In this document: in pieces, positions 11,517-22,115 of the stretch
Position numbering within the stretch: position 1 is the first letter of the stretch
How the letters are laid out: the number at the start of each line of letters is the position of its first letter
Source: Atrina japonica
Taxonomy: Eukaryota; Mollusca; Bivalvia; Pterioida; Pinnidae
DNA length: 64,000 nucleotides
Reading direction: 5' to 3'
Assembly (NCBI GenBank): GCA_030159075.1
Contig: BROG01000296.1
Span: 608,501-672,500 of the forward strand
The notes under the pieces: generated by a model
What the model was told of the DNA's origin: nothing
The model's database searches: none
What the model saw: the letters and a program-made list of their open reading frames with translations, nothing else
Made by a program: the position numbers and the translations under genes

Positions 11517-11594
11517 GCGTTAAATTGTTGACGTTTTTGTATCGGCCTTGTTGAAATACATATGTTCTTTTTTCAAACTATTTTTTCCCGATTC

Positions 11595-12030
11595 GATCTG
11601 GTCATAGGTGCTCATACTTAGGCAGCATACATTGTCATGAAATCGGTTCAAAGCACACGTTAGGACTGGTCATACTTAGACATTTTAGTTTCCCATCGAA
11701 CCGGGTCATAGCACCCGCGTGGACTGGTCATACTAACAGTCATAGTACAAATGAATACTTTGAATACCGGTCATAGCTAAACCGTATAGTTTATCGTCTG
11801 GCCAGGCAATAGTACAAACAAGGACAGGTCATTGTTACAGGTGATATTTACACAGTAAAATTTCCAGTCTGACCGGCCGGTCATGCTACATACAAGGACT
11901 GGTCGTATCTAAGCAGTATATTTTCTCATTCTTTTCCATTTCTTCATCAGCTATTTTTTATTCCATTTGTCATAGCTCGTGCGATCACATTTCAATCTTA
12001 GACAGTGTATATTCTGGTCTGGTCTGGTCT
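11595..12030. repeat. Degenerate repeats of a GGACTGGTCATA motif
   Basis: Words such as GGTCATAG, GGACTGGTCATACTTAG, ACCGGTCATAG and CCGGCCGGTCATG recur about ten times at irregular spacing (about 40-100 bases). Spacers often carry CAGTATAGTTT-like words. This looks like an old, decayed minisatellite of roughly 60-100-bp units. It ends near a short GGTCT triplet repeat at about 12015. Confidence 0.6.
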
Positions 12031-12157
12031 GGTCATAACGTATGTATTAACTTCACACTAAGATAGTATAGTTTCTGAACTTGCCTGATGATTATTATCT
12101 ATTTGCCTTCATACTGGGATGTTACAGGTAATCTTGTAGTTTAATTACTGCGTAGCT

Positions 12158-12372
12158 GGAAAATTTCGCCCCGGATTATTTTCAACTTTCCACTACAGCA
12201 AAAACATATTCACCTTGTCTTAAATTCGCCCTTAATTACCACAGTCTCAAGTCTGCCATGTATGTCAGTGATTTAGTTAATTCACTTTAAAATTTGCTCT
12301 CATTTAAAATTTTTCCTCTCATCTAAGGACAAAAATGGCGAAATTTTGCGAAATTTTCCAAATGTGTACTGT
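12158..12372. mobile_element. MITE family P, copy 1
   Basis: Ends with inverted AATTTCGCC and GGCGAAATTTTGCG words. It contains ACATATTCACCTTGTCTTAA and CACAGTCTCA, matching the copies at 23580 and 37047 (the latter reversed). Outer ends include TACTGTATA at the right. Confidence 0.6.
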
Positions 12373-12621
12373 ATATGTTCACAGTATAATACGATAATTT
12401 GTAAGACTCTATCCGATAGTTAAATATATATTCAGTTTTTTCCCATTTCTAACCAGATTTCTGAAAGGAAGGGATTAACTATTGTATCAATCTGTAAATG
12501 ACGTTTTTAATTATCTGATTTTAAATGTATAAGGGATTCAGACAACATGCGTTAATAATTAATGTGACATGGAGGGGGGTATATTTTTCTAGGGAAGTAA
12601 TTTTTACTATAAACCATATTT

Positions 12622-12910
12622 GAAATAGATATTCTACAACGAGTGTTAGTTGATTATCATTTTTATTTAACTCCAGTTAATTAATTTTCAAATTTGAAAA
12701 GCACGAGGTTTACCGATCGTCCTTCAAATTTTGAAAATTAACTAACGAGAGTTAGATAAACATGATAATCAACTTACACGAGTTGTTGAATCTGTTTCTA
12801 CCATAACTGAAAACTTACTTAGTGGAACATTAGCCTACTTCACGTCTAGACACCATCGGGCTCGGACTCTCATGATCGCGTCAAACCTGTACCTCGCTTC
12901 AATCACAATT
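12622..12910. mobile_element. Fold-back element family N, copy 1
   Basis: A long inverted repeat: the left arm 12634-12700 pairs with the right arm 12723-12789 over about 65 bases with roughly ten mismatches or gaps. The loop is 22 bases around ACGAGGTTTACCGATCG. It continues with TCTGTTTCTACCATAACTGA and CTCATGATCGCGTCAAACCT, which recur after the second copy at 54770-55030, so the element includes this non-palindromic 3' part. Confidence 0.75.
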
Positions 12911-13024
12911 ATAGTAGTTATGTTATGGTAGAATACAACTTTTTTGATGAAAATTTCACCAAAAAATTCGCCTGTACAAATTAATTAATTGCAATTTTTA
13001 ACGAAATGGTTGGTGCCAAGCACT

Positions 13025-13051
13025 TGACTCGAACATCGACTGTTCGAGTCA
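13025..13051. repeat. Perfect short hairpin, 11-bp arms
   Basis: TGACTCGAACA, five-base loop TCGAC, then TGTTCGAGTCA. It is GC-richer than its surroundings. It could be a remnant of a tRNA-like T-arm, but no tRNA body is present. Function unknown. Confidence 0.8.
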
Positions 13052-13557
13052 GGTATTTGAAAATACAATTTCCTTTTTCCAATTCCATTTATCTGGAATA
13101 TTATTGTAATTTTGTTGTAGTTATTTTTATATTTTCATTATTAAACTTGCTATAAATTCTAATATTCATGTGAATTTAAACGTTTATCTAACGATTTTGT
13201 CCAAGTTTTTCGATGTTTACAAAAATTTCTCTAAAACTAGTAGCAAAAACCGGAGATGGAGTAGAATAAATACAATAGATTAATTATGACCGTAAACAAT
13301 AATAAATCACTTTTGATGACAACGTTTAAATATAAATACTGATCTTTAAATCTTACATGGTTAAAGCTACAATACTTGATAACAATCATTTAAAATATAC
13401 ATCAATTTCAAAATCCAGAAATACGTGACTCTAAACCGTGCCATCTTATATTATCGACATGAAGATCAGGAGTTTAATATTAAGTATAGTAGTTACAGAT
13501 AACGGAGGAAAAAAACACTCGACATTTCTGTTATCTCAATGTTACATTTTCATTTGT

Positions 13558-13800
13558 TTTGGAATTTTGAATAGTGTTAAAAGCCACACAGTTATATGGT
13601 GGTGGCCAGTTTTTAATGGTGGAGGAGAGAACTCGTTTACAATGTACCCGGGAAGAGACCATCAGCCTTCCGCAATTAAAGGAGCAAACTTTCTCACAAA
13701 AGTCAGCTTAGGTGGCTGTGGGACTCAAACCTGCGTTGACCAGAAGTGAGAGACTTCATTTTCAAATCATGATGCTCTCTAAGACTCGGCCGCAGAGACA
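13558..13800 (-). mobile_element. SINE family B, copy 3 (full length)
   Basis: Minus-strand copy. The tail is AAAGCCACACAGTTATATGG, the body includes AATGTACCCGGGAAGAGACC, and the tRNA-like head ends near CTCGGCCGCAGAGACACCGG. The B-box is slightly diverged (GGGACTCAAACCTGCG). Confidence 0.85.
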
Positions 13801-14472
13801 CCGGCATTCCTATGACAAATCTGATACACTTTCGGATTTTTAAATTGCATTTTATTTTTCGTCTTCATTGTGTTAAGTATTTACGTAATTTCACAAGCGA
13901 TTAAACGACTTTTTAATGAATTATAGCAAGCCCAATGCATTGTTATGTTGCTAAGATATAGAATGTCGCTCAGTGCATTGTTGCAAATTTTGCTTGACAA
14001 TATGCTACAAACTAAATGAATTGAAGTGATTTATTTACAAAAGTTAGAGCATTGTAGAATATTAAGCATTCAATGACGTACTGGATTTAGATGATATAAG
14101 TATATAAATGACAAACTTTAGGATAAATTATAAAATTTTTACCATAAATCTAACACTGACGGTTCTGTCATTAAGATATAAAAGGAAGTTTTAGTGTTAA
14201 TATTATTGTGTAAAGATTGCGAGCTATTACCAATACGACAAAAATATTTTTCAATTTTTAGAACATACGTGAAAGGTAGCACATCTTGTCATTTTATATT
14301 GTTTGAACTTAAAGCTGTGAAATTTGGGAGGAAAAACTATATTAATTACTTTTTTGTGAACATAGTATTATAAAAAGAAATTATTCGACTAATAACCTAC
14401 CCAGGAGTCGTTACGTAACCGTATATTTCATTCCGCATTTATATAATGCTTAGTACGGAAATATATTGTGTA
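13801..14472. other. Unassigned AT-rich sequence
   Basis: Nothing recognised in this stretch on either strand. Confidence 0.6.
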
Positions 14473-14640
14473 TTCTTTCACCGGCGGGTGTGACCGGTCA
14501 ACCGAGGATGCTTTCTCTTCCATGGTATCTGATCCATAGGTCCGTGTTTGTTCAGTGTTCACCAGATTTGTATATTTCTCTCCTGGACATTCTAAAGATT
14601 AATACTTTGGTATCTGCGATTTTTATATTAATTCTGTTAT
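14473..14640 (-). mobile_element. Dispersed repeat family A, copy 4 (full core)
   Basis: Reverse-oriented core from CACCGGCGGGTGTGACCGGT through CCATAGGTCCGTGTTTGTTC to AATACTTTGGTATCTGCGAT. Both ends match copy 1, so this is a near-complete core. Confidence 0.8.
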
Positions 14641-14708
14641 TTGCATGAATGTATATCTGTGATATTCACTTTTGCAGGTAGAAATGTTGTCAACATACAG
14701 TCTTGTAC

Positions 14709-14873
14709 AGTACAGACAAACGTGCATTAAAGACTACCTCTGAATAAAGGCCATTCAAAAATGACCCTTTTTAACTTTTTCAAAATGAATAAACCTCTTT
14801 ATAAATACCCCCTGTCTATAACGGCTTCTTTTGTCTGTTCCATTGAATAGCCTTTATAGACAAGTTTTACTAT
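14709..14873. mobile_element. MITE family F, subfamily 3, copy 1
   Basis: Holds AAAGACTACCTCTGAATAAA and ends TATAGACAAGTTTTACTATA. The layout matches the copy at 48313-48493. The left end has decayed. Confidence 0.55.
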
Positions 14874-14991
14874 ATATAATTCCTAAGAACTGACCATATT
14901 AAAGATGTTAATTTTAAAGCAATATGAATAACTAAAATTCTGAAAATGGAAAAAAAAAATTCTGCTTTATTTAGTTTTTATTTAACAACCC

Positions 14992-15150
14992 CACTACAAT
15001 CCTGCGAATGGACAATTTTTTTAATAGTTTACGAGTATGTAAAAGGGTCCTACTACAATCCTATAACTTGATATTTTTCTGTTTTAATATAGTTTAAATT
15101 TTAGGAACTTTCTATAATCATGTAATTTGACATTTTTCTGTTTTATGTTG
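14992..15150. repeat. Minisatellite, 59-60-bp unit, ~2.7 degenerate copies
   Basis: The word ACTACAATCC occurs at about 14993 and 15052, with a decayed form (CTATAATCATG) at about 15112. Each is followed by a GA-ATTTTTCTGTTTTA-like block. Confidence 0.65.
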
Positions 15151-15865
15151 TGCAATGGTATTATCCGTAAGTAAACAGAGACATTAAATGATGGAAATCA
15201 TTCGGTGAAAGTACGACTGTAAGATTTATCAATTTAGTACACGCAATTTTTAAGAGCAGTTCATTGCCAACAAAATATTAAGCATAGTCAGTGCCCTTTT
15301 AACCTCTGGTTAAAGTAATGGTTGAGTTCTCACTCGCTTTTTATCAATTAATTTGAAAATCATTGTTGATAAATTTTGATATAATGAGTAACAGCTTTCG
15401 TTTATTCAAACATGCAAATAAATCGATAATTTCGTTATATTGTTATAGACTTGTCAATTTTCCCAAGAAAATAACAATATTTTAAAGCAATTTGTAATCT
15501 TTGTCAATCATAAACGTGTGTCAGTTAATTCATGGTTCAAATTTTTCAGGGGTAGGAAAACCAAAAGATTGTTTCCAAAGGTGTTGTTATAAGTTTTATT
15601 TTTTTATTATTAAATTATTTGTCGTTTATCCTTTATCCATCAACAAACATTGAAGTCAAACTGCTCACGGTTGTCTAATAGACGTAAACTAGATTCACAT
15701 TTTTTTATTTCAGATTCGACATTAGTCAAGACCGAAGGTATTTTTAATACATGTACCTCGCCGAGGAATTGACATACTACTTTTAGGAGAAACATGAGAT
15801 GTATGTCCCGCGTCATGGCTTGAATACCCTATCTGTAGCTGGAATTGCCTCAAAAATACGTGAAC
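15151..15865. other. Unassigned AT-rich sequence
   Basis: No recognisable gene or shared repeat. Confidence 0.6.
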
Positions 15866-16036
15866 AATGCCTCTAGGCAGGGCGAAAAAATAATATTTCT
15901 AGACAGGACACACAATAATACCTCTAGACAGGAGGCAACACAATACCTCTAGACAGGACTCAAAACAATACCTCTGGACAGTACGTAAACAATATCCCTA
16001 GAAAGACGCAAAACAATTCCTCTAGTTGACACAATA
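15866..16036. repeat. Minisatellite, 25-bp unit, ~6.5 copies
   Basis: CTCTAGACAGGAC-type units start at 15871, 15897, 15922, 15947, 15972, 15997 and 16020, giving a 25-base period. The consensus is CTCTAGACAGG followed by ACNCAAAACAATAC. Inner units are most alike and outer ones have decayed. Confidence 0.9.
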
Positions 16037-17024
16037 GTCGCATAGACGTCCTCTAGGGGCATCCTCTCTTTCACGTTATATATACATTGTAGTTAGATAT
16101 TTTCGTATAATCTGCAGAATAAACATGGTTTGTTTATCCTCTTATTTATGAGCCGACCAGATGTGATGTACTCTTCTGCATTGTACTCTTAAAGATGCAG
16201 TTGGAAATTCCCTTTATTTGTTTGTTTTAATTTTGTTTCACTCCCCATGTAGGAGTTTTAATTTAAACGTAGACATCAAAAACTGTAGCTGTAGCACAGC
16301 AAATATTTACCTCTGTTATATAGACTTTGAGAACTCCTAGGAAAGAATGTATAGAAACTAAAGAAAACCACAGTGTGAACGATAGGTGACATGATTTTAC
16401 ACTATATCACCTCCAAACGACAAATGCCACATAAAGCAAACTCATTTCATATTTAAATCTACACAGATCTATTGTTCAACCGAATTTGACTTTGAAATGC
16501 ATTTGGTTTATCACGCTTCTATTAAAAAATTAACAATACGAGTTCAAACTAGCGATCTTTAACACTTTAACAGAGAATTGTCACCTCAAAATAATTCATT
16601 CAGACAAAGTTCATATGCAGTTTTATTAAGCAGTTTCGATCTGAAAGTTGGCTCATAAAGGTCAGCGGTGCATAAAGTGAAGAAAACGCACAAAAAACTA
16701 GGGACGTTATATGCTGTTTGGTACATACCTGGAATCTAAATTGTTCACTTTTATGAAGATGACTAAAGTAAAAATGTCAAGATAAAACAAATATTCTCCA
16801 TCTTTGCATGACAACATCTAGAACTATACAAAACGTGACAAAATTGAAGAATACTTAATAATGTATATTTTATAAAATAATAAAACTAAAAATCCTCGAC
16901 TAACAAGACTGAGAATACATTAGGCTAAGAAGCTGATAATGTGATACTTAAATCTGAGAATGAATATCGGCATAGCCTATAGTGGTACGATCATACACTA
17001 ATGTAAATCGACAAATACTGAAGT
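16037..17024. other. Unassigned AT-rich sequence
   Basis: About 1 kb with no gene-like frame and no repeat recognised. Confidence 0.6.
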
Positions 17025-17186
<162 letters not shown>

Positions 17187-17358
17187 GAGGAGGCTGGGGT
17201 GGAAGGGTGAGGTGAGATTAGCAATATAAGTTGTCCTAGACACTTTGCAAATTACTTAGTTAAAAAGATTATACAACTTAAGCAGAAAATGATGAATTAT
17301 AGGCTTTTTGTTTTCAATATGATTTTTAAGTCAATGTAATTTTTTCCAACTAATCAAG

Positions 17359-17430
17359 TACAGCGGAACCTTGCTATCAAGACCACCTGACTGATTGATT
17401 CAACGTGGTCGGATTAGTGAGGTGTTACAG
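17359..17430. mobile_element. MITE family F, copy 2 (short, 72 bp)
   Basis: TACAGCGGAACCTTGCTATC at the left; GTGAGGTGTTACAG at the right. The inner hairpin AAGACCACCTGACTGA/CAACGTGGTC corresponds to copy 1. Confidence 0.7.
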
Positions 17431-17590
17431 CTTGCAAGTGTTTAAGCGTACACGACGACCTGCGAGATATATTTTTTATCATATGATATATACATGTATA
17501 TGTATTTACATGTATTTATCATTTTATATAGAAACAATAGTGAAAGTAGAATACATGAGATAACATGGATAAGTCAGTTTATATATATAT

Positions 17591-17698
17591 ACCCAGGTAA
17601 ACCTGCTTTATCTTTACATAACTCAGGGTTATCTGATAGTTAAACATTAATTACCCCTAAAGATAATCTGGATAGCCCAGTTTACACCTGATTTACAA
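17591..17698. mobile_element. Possible MITE with CCAGGTAAAC-like inverted ends
   Basis: The left end ACCCAGGTAAACCTGCTTTA and the right end GCCCAGTTTACACCTGA are imperfect reverse complements, enclosing about 75 bases. A structurally similar element lies at 19034-19112. No target duplication can be assigned. Confidence 0.4.
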
Positions 17699-18362
17699 AC
17701 TATCTTACATCTATGGGATGGATAATTGAAACCCCCTTTCCCTTATTTTATTCAATTTTATTACCAGTAGGGATATATGTATTTAATAAACGGAGGTATT
17801 TTCGAGTTATTTAGAAGGTAGACTGGAATTTTCTTGCAGAGATGCCCTAAAATAATTATCATATAATATACTGTAGAATCACATAATTTCGTTGTGGTTT
17901 AAAATTTGTTGTTGTCATTTATCATATACTTACTACAAAATACAGGCTTTTTTCATCTCTGATACAGGAGCCAGCACGTGCCCTTTATCACATACCCTGT
18001 ATCAGCCCTCCCTTTATCACACCCCTGTAACACTTTATCGCACCGCATTTGGAATGCTTCTTGTATCTTCTTGTATTTTTATTATTCGGAACACCTCGAT
18101 TGTTTTCCGCTTCAGACAAAACTTACATCTTGCATAAACGCCAGGTTAAGCACATTCCGTGAAATATTAGGCTTGATTGTGAGCATTGTTGAATGAAAAT
18201 GTGAAGGAACAAGTGTAATGATATTCCGTAGGTGGGTTCATCACACCGCAAATTTGTGCATTTCATATTTTTAGATCTACTCTAGAGTGTACACGGAGTA
18301 CTAGGTACCGTAGGCTATTCCCTTCAACACAATGTTTTAAATAATTGATAAAAACAACAAAA
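17699..18362. other. Unassigned sequence
   Basis: Two overlapping 72-81-codon frames lie at 17892-18196, in a slightly CT-richer patch with repeated CCCTTTATCACA words near 17979-18035. No protein family recognised. Confidence 0.55.
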
Positions 18363-18457
18363 CATGACAAAATCTGTATCGCATGCCATATCAACCCTCG
18401 ACCATTATCAGCCTTCGGGCTCCGGTTGATATGGCATGCGATACAGATTTTGCCATG
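18363..18457. repeat. Strong hairpin, 34-bp arms, one mismatch
   Basis: The left arm 18363-18396 (ending GCATGCCATATCAACC) and the right arm 18424-18457 (starting GGTTGATATGGCATGC) are reverse complements except for one A/G difference. The loop of 27 bases contains CAGCCTTCGGGCTCC. Near-perfect arms mean recent origin or selection; most likely the core of a fold-back MITE, since families T and K have similar loops. Confidence 0.9.
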
Positions 18458-18631
18458 TGTTATTCTATATAAATATATCAACGAAATTAAAACCATGGCG
18501 AAATTTCAGAAAATTACACTAGGAATACAAATATGTTCCTTTACAAACTTTTTTCAATTTCAACAAAATTAATGTCAACAAATTTGTTTTATCTTTAAAA
18601 CAATGAAATTTTGATCCCACGAAATTTTGTG

Positions 18632-18633
<2 letters not shown>

Positions 18634-18722
<89 letters not shown>
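18634..18722. repeat. Compound microsatellite (CT)~35 then (AT)~9
   Basis: Perfect CT to 18704, then AT to 18722. Minus-strand frames through it encode Arg-Glu repeats only by chance. Confidence 0.97.
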
Positions 18723-18762
18723 CGTATGTATCTAAATAAATATATATTCAAATTATGTAACA

Positions 18763-18776
18763 TCTCTTTCTCTCTC

Positions 18777-18812
<36 letters not shown>

Positions 18813-18825
18813 CCTCTCTCTCTCT
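18763..18825. repeat. CT-rich tract with (CTGT)~6
   Basis: CT repeat interrupted by a block of CTGT units, then CT again. Confidence 0.95.
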
Positions 18826-19033
18826 TATAAAAAGGTATATCCAGACAATTTGAGATTAATTTGACATTGATCAATATCAGTTTCAAGTTTTGATATTCTA
18901 TGTGTCTTGCTGTATATACGACACTCTTTTGTAAACTGAGGATACACAGGGCAACCCAACCCTGGCCTCAATCAAGTTTTTATGTCTGGCTACCAAATTA
19001 AAAAAAATATTAACATTGTAGATTATATTAGAT

Positions 19034-19112
19034 CTTGGAAGGTAACCCTGGGTTATAACCGTTTTACCTGATATAAATCAGATTAACTGGAGATAATGTA
19101 GGGTTACCAGTT
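19034..19112. mobile_element. Possible MITE with GGTAACCCT inverted ends
   Basis: Left GGTAACCCTGGGTTAT and right ATAATGTAGGGTTACC are inverted over 16 bases with three mismatches. The interior carries TTTTACCTGATATAAATCAG. May be related to 17591-17698. Confidence 0.45.
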
Positions 19113-19220
19113 GTTTTTGTAAAAGATTGGTTTGCCATAGAAATGCATGTATTACCATCATACATTTAAAATGCCTTCTTTGAGATCAGTGGTTATCATT
19201 TTATTTTTTACAGTCTCTTG

Positions 19221-19606
19221 TGATATATAACCAGAATACACAGGTATATAGGCGTACAGACACAGCTGGACAGGTATATACAGACCAGAATACACAGGTA
19301 TATAGGCCTACAAACAAAGTTAGACAAGTATATACAGACCAGAATACACAGGTATATATGCCTAGAAACACAGTTGGGCAGAGATACAGACCAGGATACA
19401 CAGGTATATAGGCCCACAAACAAAGTTGAATAGGTATATACAGACAGAATACACAGGTATATAGACCTACAAACACAGTTAGACAGGTATATACAGACCA
19501 GAATACACAGGTATTATAAACCTACAAACATAGCTGGACAGGTATATACAGACCAGAATACACAGGTATATAAGCCTACAAACACAGTTATATATATATA
19601 TATATA
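19221..19606. repeat. Minisatellite, 54-bp unit, ~7 copies, ending in (TA)n
   Basis: CCAGAATACACAGGTATATA recurs at 19231, 19285, 19339, 19391, about 19444, 19498 and 19553, mostly 54 apart (52-55). Each is followed by GGCCTACAAACACAGTT and a GGACAGGTATATACAGA block. The array ends in TA repeats at 19589-19606. Because 54 is a multiple of three, both strands stay open and give repetitive 60-90-residue frames, which I consider artefacts. Confidence 0.95.
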
Positions 19607-19607
19607 A

Positions 19608-19683
19608 GTAGAAATGCCACCTTGCTAATCAGACCACATCTAGACAGTCAGTTAGGTGGTCTTGATATCAATTTTCCACTGTT
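19608..19683. mobile_element. MITE family F, copy 3 (short)
   Basis: CCACCTTGCTAATCAGACCA at the left; TTAGGTGGTCTTGATATC and TTTCCACTGTTA at the right. It lies directly after the 54-bp minisatellite. The left terminus is eroded. Confidence 0.65.
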
Positions 19684-19853
19684 ATTATCAATATGTAAAA
19701 CAAGTTTTTGAACATAATATGATTTTTCCACTTTTATAAAATCATATTTATCAGATAACTTTACAGTTTGAAATATATATTTCGTTTCGAGTATACTATT
19801 GTTTACATTTATCTAATGTTGCCAACAGTAAGATGAAAAAGTTACACAATCGA

Positions 19854-20260
19854 ACCCACTTACATGTATATTGGACCCTGTTGCATTATTTGAGACAACA
19901 GTTTAGTAAAGGGTCCTTACAACATAACCAATTAAATGCATTTCTATCTTACGTGTTATAATTTTGTAGATTTTTCGTTCAGAAAACAAAAAGAGTTGCT
20001 TTCACCTGCGCTCATTCTCATATTATATTTTTTAATTCTACATATGTTAAAGTTTCTGAAAACCCACTTACATGTATATTGAACCCTGTTGCAATATTTG
20101 AGACAGCAGTTTAGTAAAGGTTCCTTACAACATAACCAATTCTTACGTGTTATAATTTTGTAGATGTTTCGTTCTGAAAACAAAAAGAGTTGCTTTCACC
20201 TGCGCTCATTCTCATATTATATTTTAAAATTCTACATATATTAAAGTTTCTGAAAACCCG
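19854..20260. repeat. Tandem duplication, ~208-bp unit
   Basis: ACCCACTTACATGTATATTG at 19854 and again at 20062 begins two copies of a ~200-base segment that ends in TTAAAGTTTCTGAAAACCC. The second copy lacks about 12 bases (AAATGCATTTCT) and otherwise differs at only about ten positions by eye, so the duplication is recent. Confidence 0.93.
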
Positions 20261-21565
20261 ATTATTTTGAAAACGCCGTTTATTTGAAAGACAAATTATT
20301 GCACTACGAGTTTAATATATCCAGGTTAATCTGAGTATATACCACTAGTACGGAAGATTCATTTCATCTAATCACGTTTCCTTCACATACACAGACGGTT
20401 AGTAAAAAGTGTCTTCCGAATATATGGATCAGGCCAAAAACTGACGACCTGGTTTTATATTTGTAAAGATTATTTACTCACTTCAGAGTCGTAACGTATG
20501 ACACGTCCGGCCAAGGGCCATGGACCTATCTCTTCGATTCTAAATCTAAGCTCAGGACTCGAAGTCACCAAGTTTACTTCAACTTTTATTTCATGATTTT
20601 TACTATATAGTCGTTTGTAAAACTAATTAATTTCAGTCAATAGGAAACGTTTTTATTTTACATCAATCACATATTAATTATGATTTATTATAATTTTCAT
20701 GTAAAAAAAAAAAGAATAAATACGTTGAGTACGGTACTCAAAATTTGAGTACCTACTCAAATTCTTTTAATATTTCTGAATTGTTTTTTATTTTCTTCAA
20801 ATGAGCAATAATTTTCACCATCATTTATAACTGTGCGTCATTAATATACAAACGTGTTCATTTACAGAATAAACTTTGTGTGTATTTGCCATAAAATCAG
20901 GAGCATGATTACTCAGTAATTTTGGTGACTTCGGGTCTAGAGCAGAGAGATAGTTGAATTCTAAAACAAAGTATGTTATCAGCTGGAAAGTGTCGGTAGA
21001 CACCGTCAACAGGTGTAGGTATCAACGTTATTTTATATTCAAGGTGGCTTCATTAATAGGTCAGAGACAACTGAATAGTTTCCCAGGCGACAATGTTAAT
21101 GTTTTCCTGTATATCTCAGCTTTCGTGCGAGTTTTAACCTATAGAATATATATGGATTTGTTCGTCCGTCTTTTCTTCAATCTGAAAAAAAAAACACAAA
21201 CCATGGGCAAATGTATTTTGCTTTTGTGTCACATAGGTATCTTTTTACCCAGCAGTTTAGCAGTGAAATTGGTTTTAATTATAATGTATATCATTATTTT
21301 TATTTTAAAACACCAGGGTTACATTACATATAGCTGTTCATCTTTTCCTACACTTTTTCAACCGACCAAATTCCCGGGTATTTAGTCGTCTCTGACCAAC
21401 AGTCAATACTAAACGGAAGAACAGGTGCTTTAAAAAAAGTGTCTTGGATGCGTCCTTTAGGGTGACCCCATACACAACTATAATATTTCAGTAGCTTTAA
21501 CTGCTTGATATGGTTTCCACTCACCCTTCTAATCTGGCGGTAAATGTTCCTGTCATTGTATTACA
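20261..21565. other. No gene recognised (143-codon open frame)
   Basis: The longest open frame in the window lies here (plus strand, 20954-21385, 143 residues). Its late part is very Ile/Phe/Leu-rich and could mimic a membrane segment. It opens at a TTG, lacks a good start context and matches nothing I know. It is probably chance. The twin palindromes at 20725-20763 are listed separately. Confidence 0.5.
20725..20763. repeat. Twin adjacent palindromes around GAGTA/TACTC
   Basis: TTGAGTACGGTACTCAA (8-bp arms, one central base) is followed at once by AATTTGAGTACCTACTCAAA and TT (10-bp arms, two central bases). Both are perfect. Confidence 0.85.
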
Positions 21566-21881
21566 TTAAAGGGGCATTAGCTGTGTTTTTTTCCCGAAAA
21601 ATTGTTTTTCCTTTATACTACTTAGAATGATATAAAATCACAAAAAAAGAGTCATAAAAATTCGTAAATCCCTATATGTTTTGTGAAAAATGCTTCAGAA
21701 ACCCAGGTTTGGCACCTTTTCACTTGCAAATGATTGACACAAACTTACTATTATTACAAAATATTGAAGAATATAAGATTTTTTTATGTTTGTGTATTGC
21801 TAAAATTTGTTATTGTACATCAAATACAAGTAGTAAACGTGGAAAAATTGGAAATATCTTTTTTAAACACAGCTAATGCTC
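21566..21881. mobile_element. Fold-back MITE family I, copy 1
   Basis: Starts TTAAAGGGGCATTAGCTGTG and ends near AACACAGCTAATGCTC, the same word inverted. It contains CCCTATATGTTTTGTGAAAA, GAAACCCAGGTTTGGCA and TTGTTATTGTACATCAAATA, in the order seen in the copies at 35368 and 38944. Confidence 0.8.
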
Positions 21882-21994
21882 TTCTAAGTATTTATACATA
21901 TTGCTTTGTTTTGCCTCGGACTGAAATGTCGCCATTTCATTGTGTATAAAGAGTCACGTGTCTGCCGCCCATGGTGTCATGGACAGTCAATAGC

Positions 21995-22020
21995 AAAAAA
22001 AAAAATAAAAAAAAAAAAAA
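21995..22020. repeat. A-rich tract
   Basis: Twenty-six bases of A with a single T. Confidence 0.95.
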
Positions 22021-22115
22021 GACGGCAATGGCGAATGATACAAAACATCATTCTGTGCACATTGGAAATTGAAGATATTTCCTAAATGTGAATATGGTCC
22101 ACGACAAAATAAAAC

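Noticed and set aside
15866..16036. CRISPR array
   Set aside because: Units are head to tail without unique spacers of constant length, and the window is animal DNA; it is a minisatellite.
19201..19476. Repetitive minus-strand frame with YTCVFWSVYTC-like units as a repeat protein
   Set aside because: Explained by a 54-bp minisatellite whose period is a multiple of three; both strands are open to a similar degree.
20519..20965. Large fold-back element between two GAAGTCACC-containing blocks
   Set aside because: GACTCGAAGTCACCAA and its inverse GGTGACTTCGGGTC match over only ~15-20 bases with poor pairing beyond; too weak to call.
20954..21385. Longest open frame (143 codons) as a membrane protein gene
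   Set aside because: It opens at TTG, has no convincing start or splice context, and is hydrophobic only because of T-rich DNA. A frame this long is unusual but possible by chance in 64 kb, and no family was recognised.
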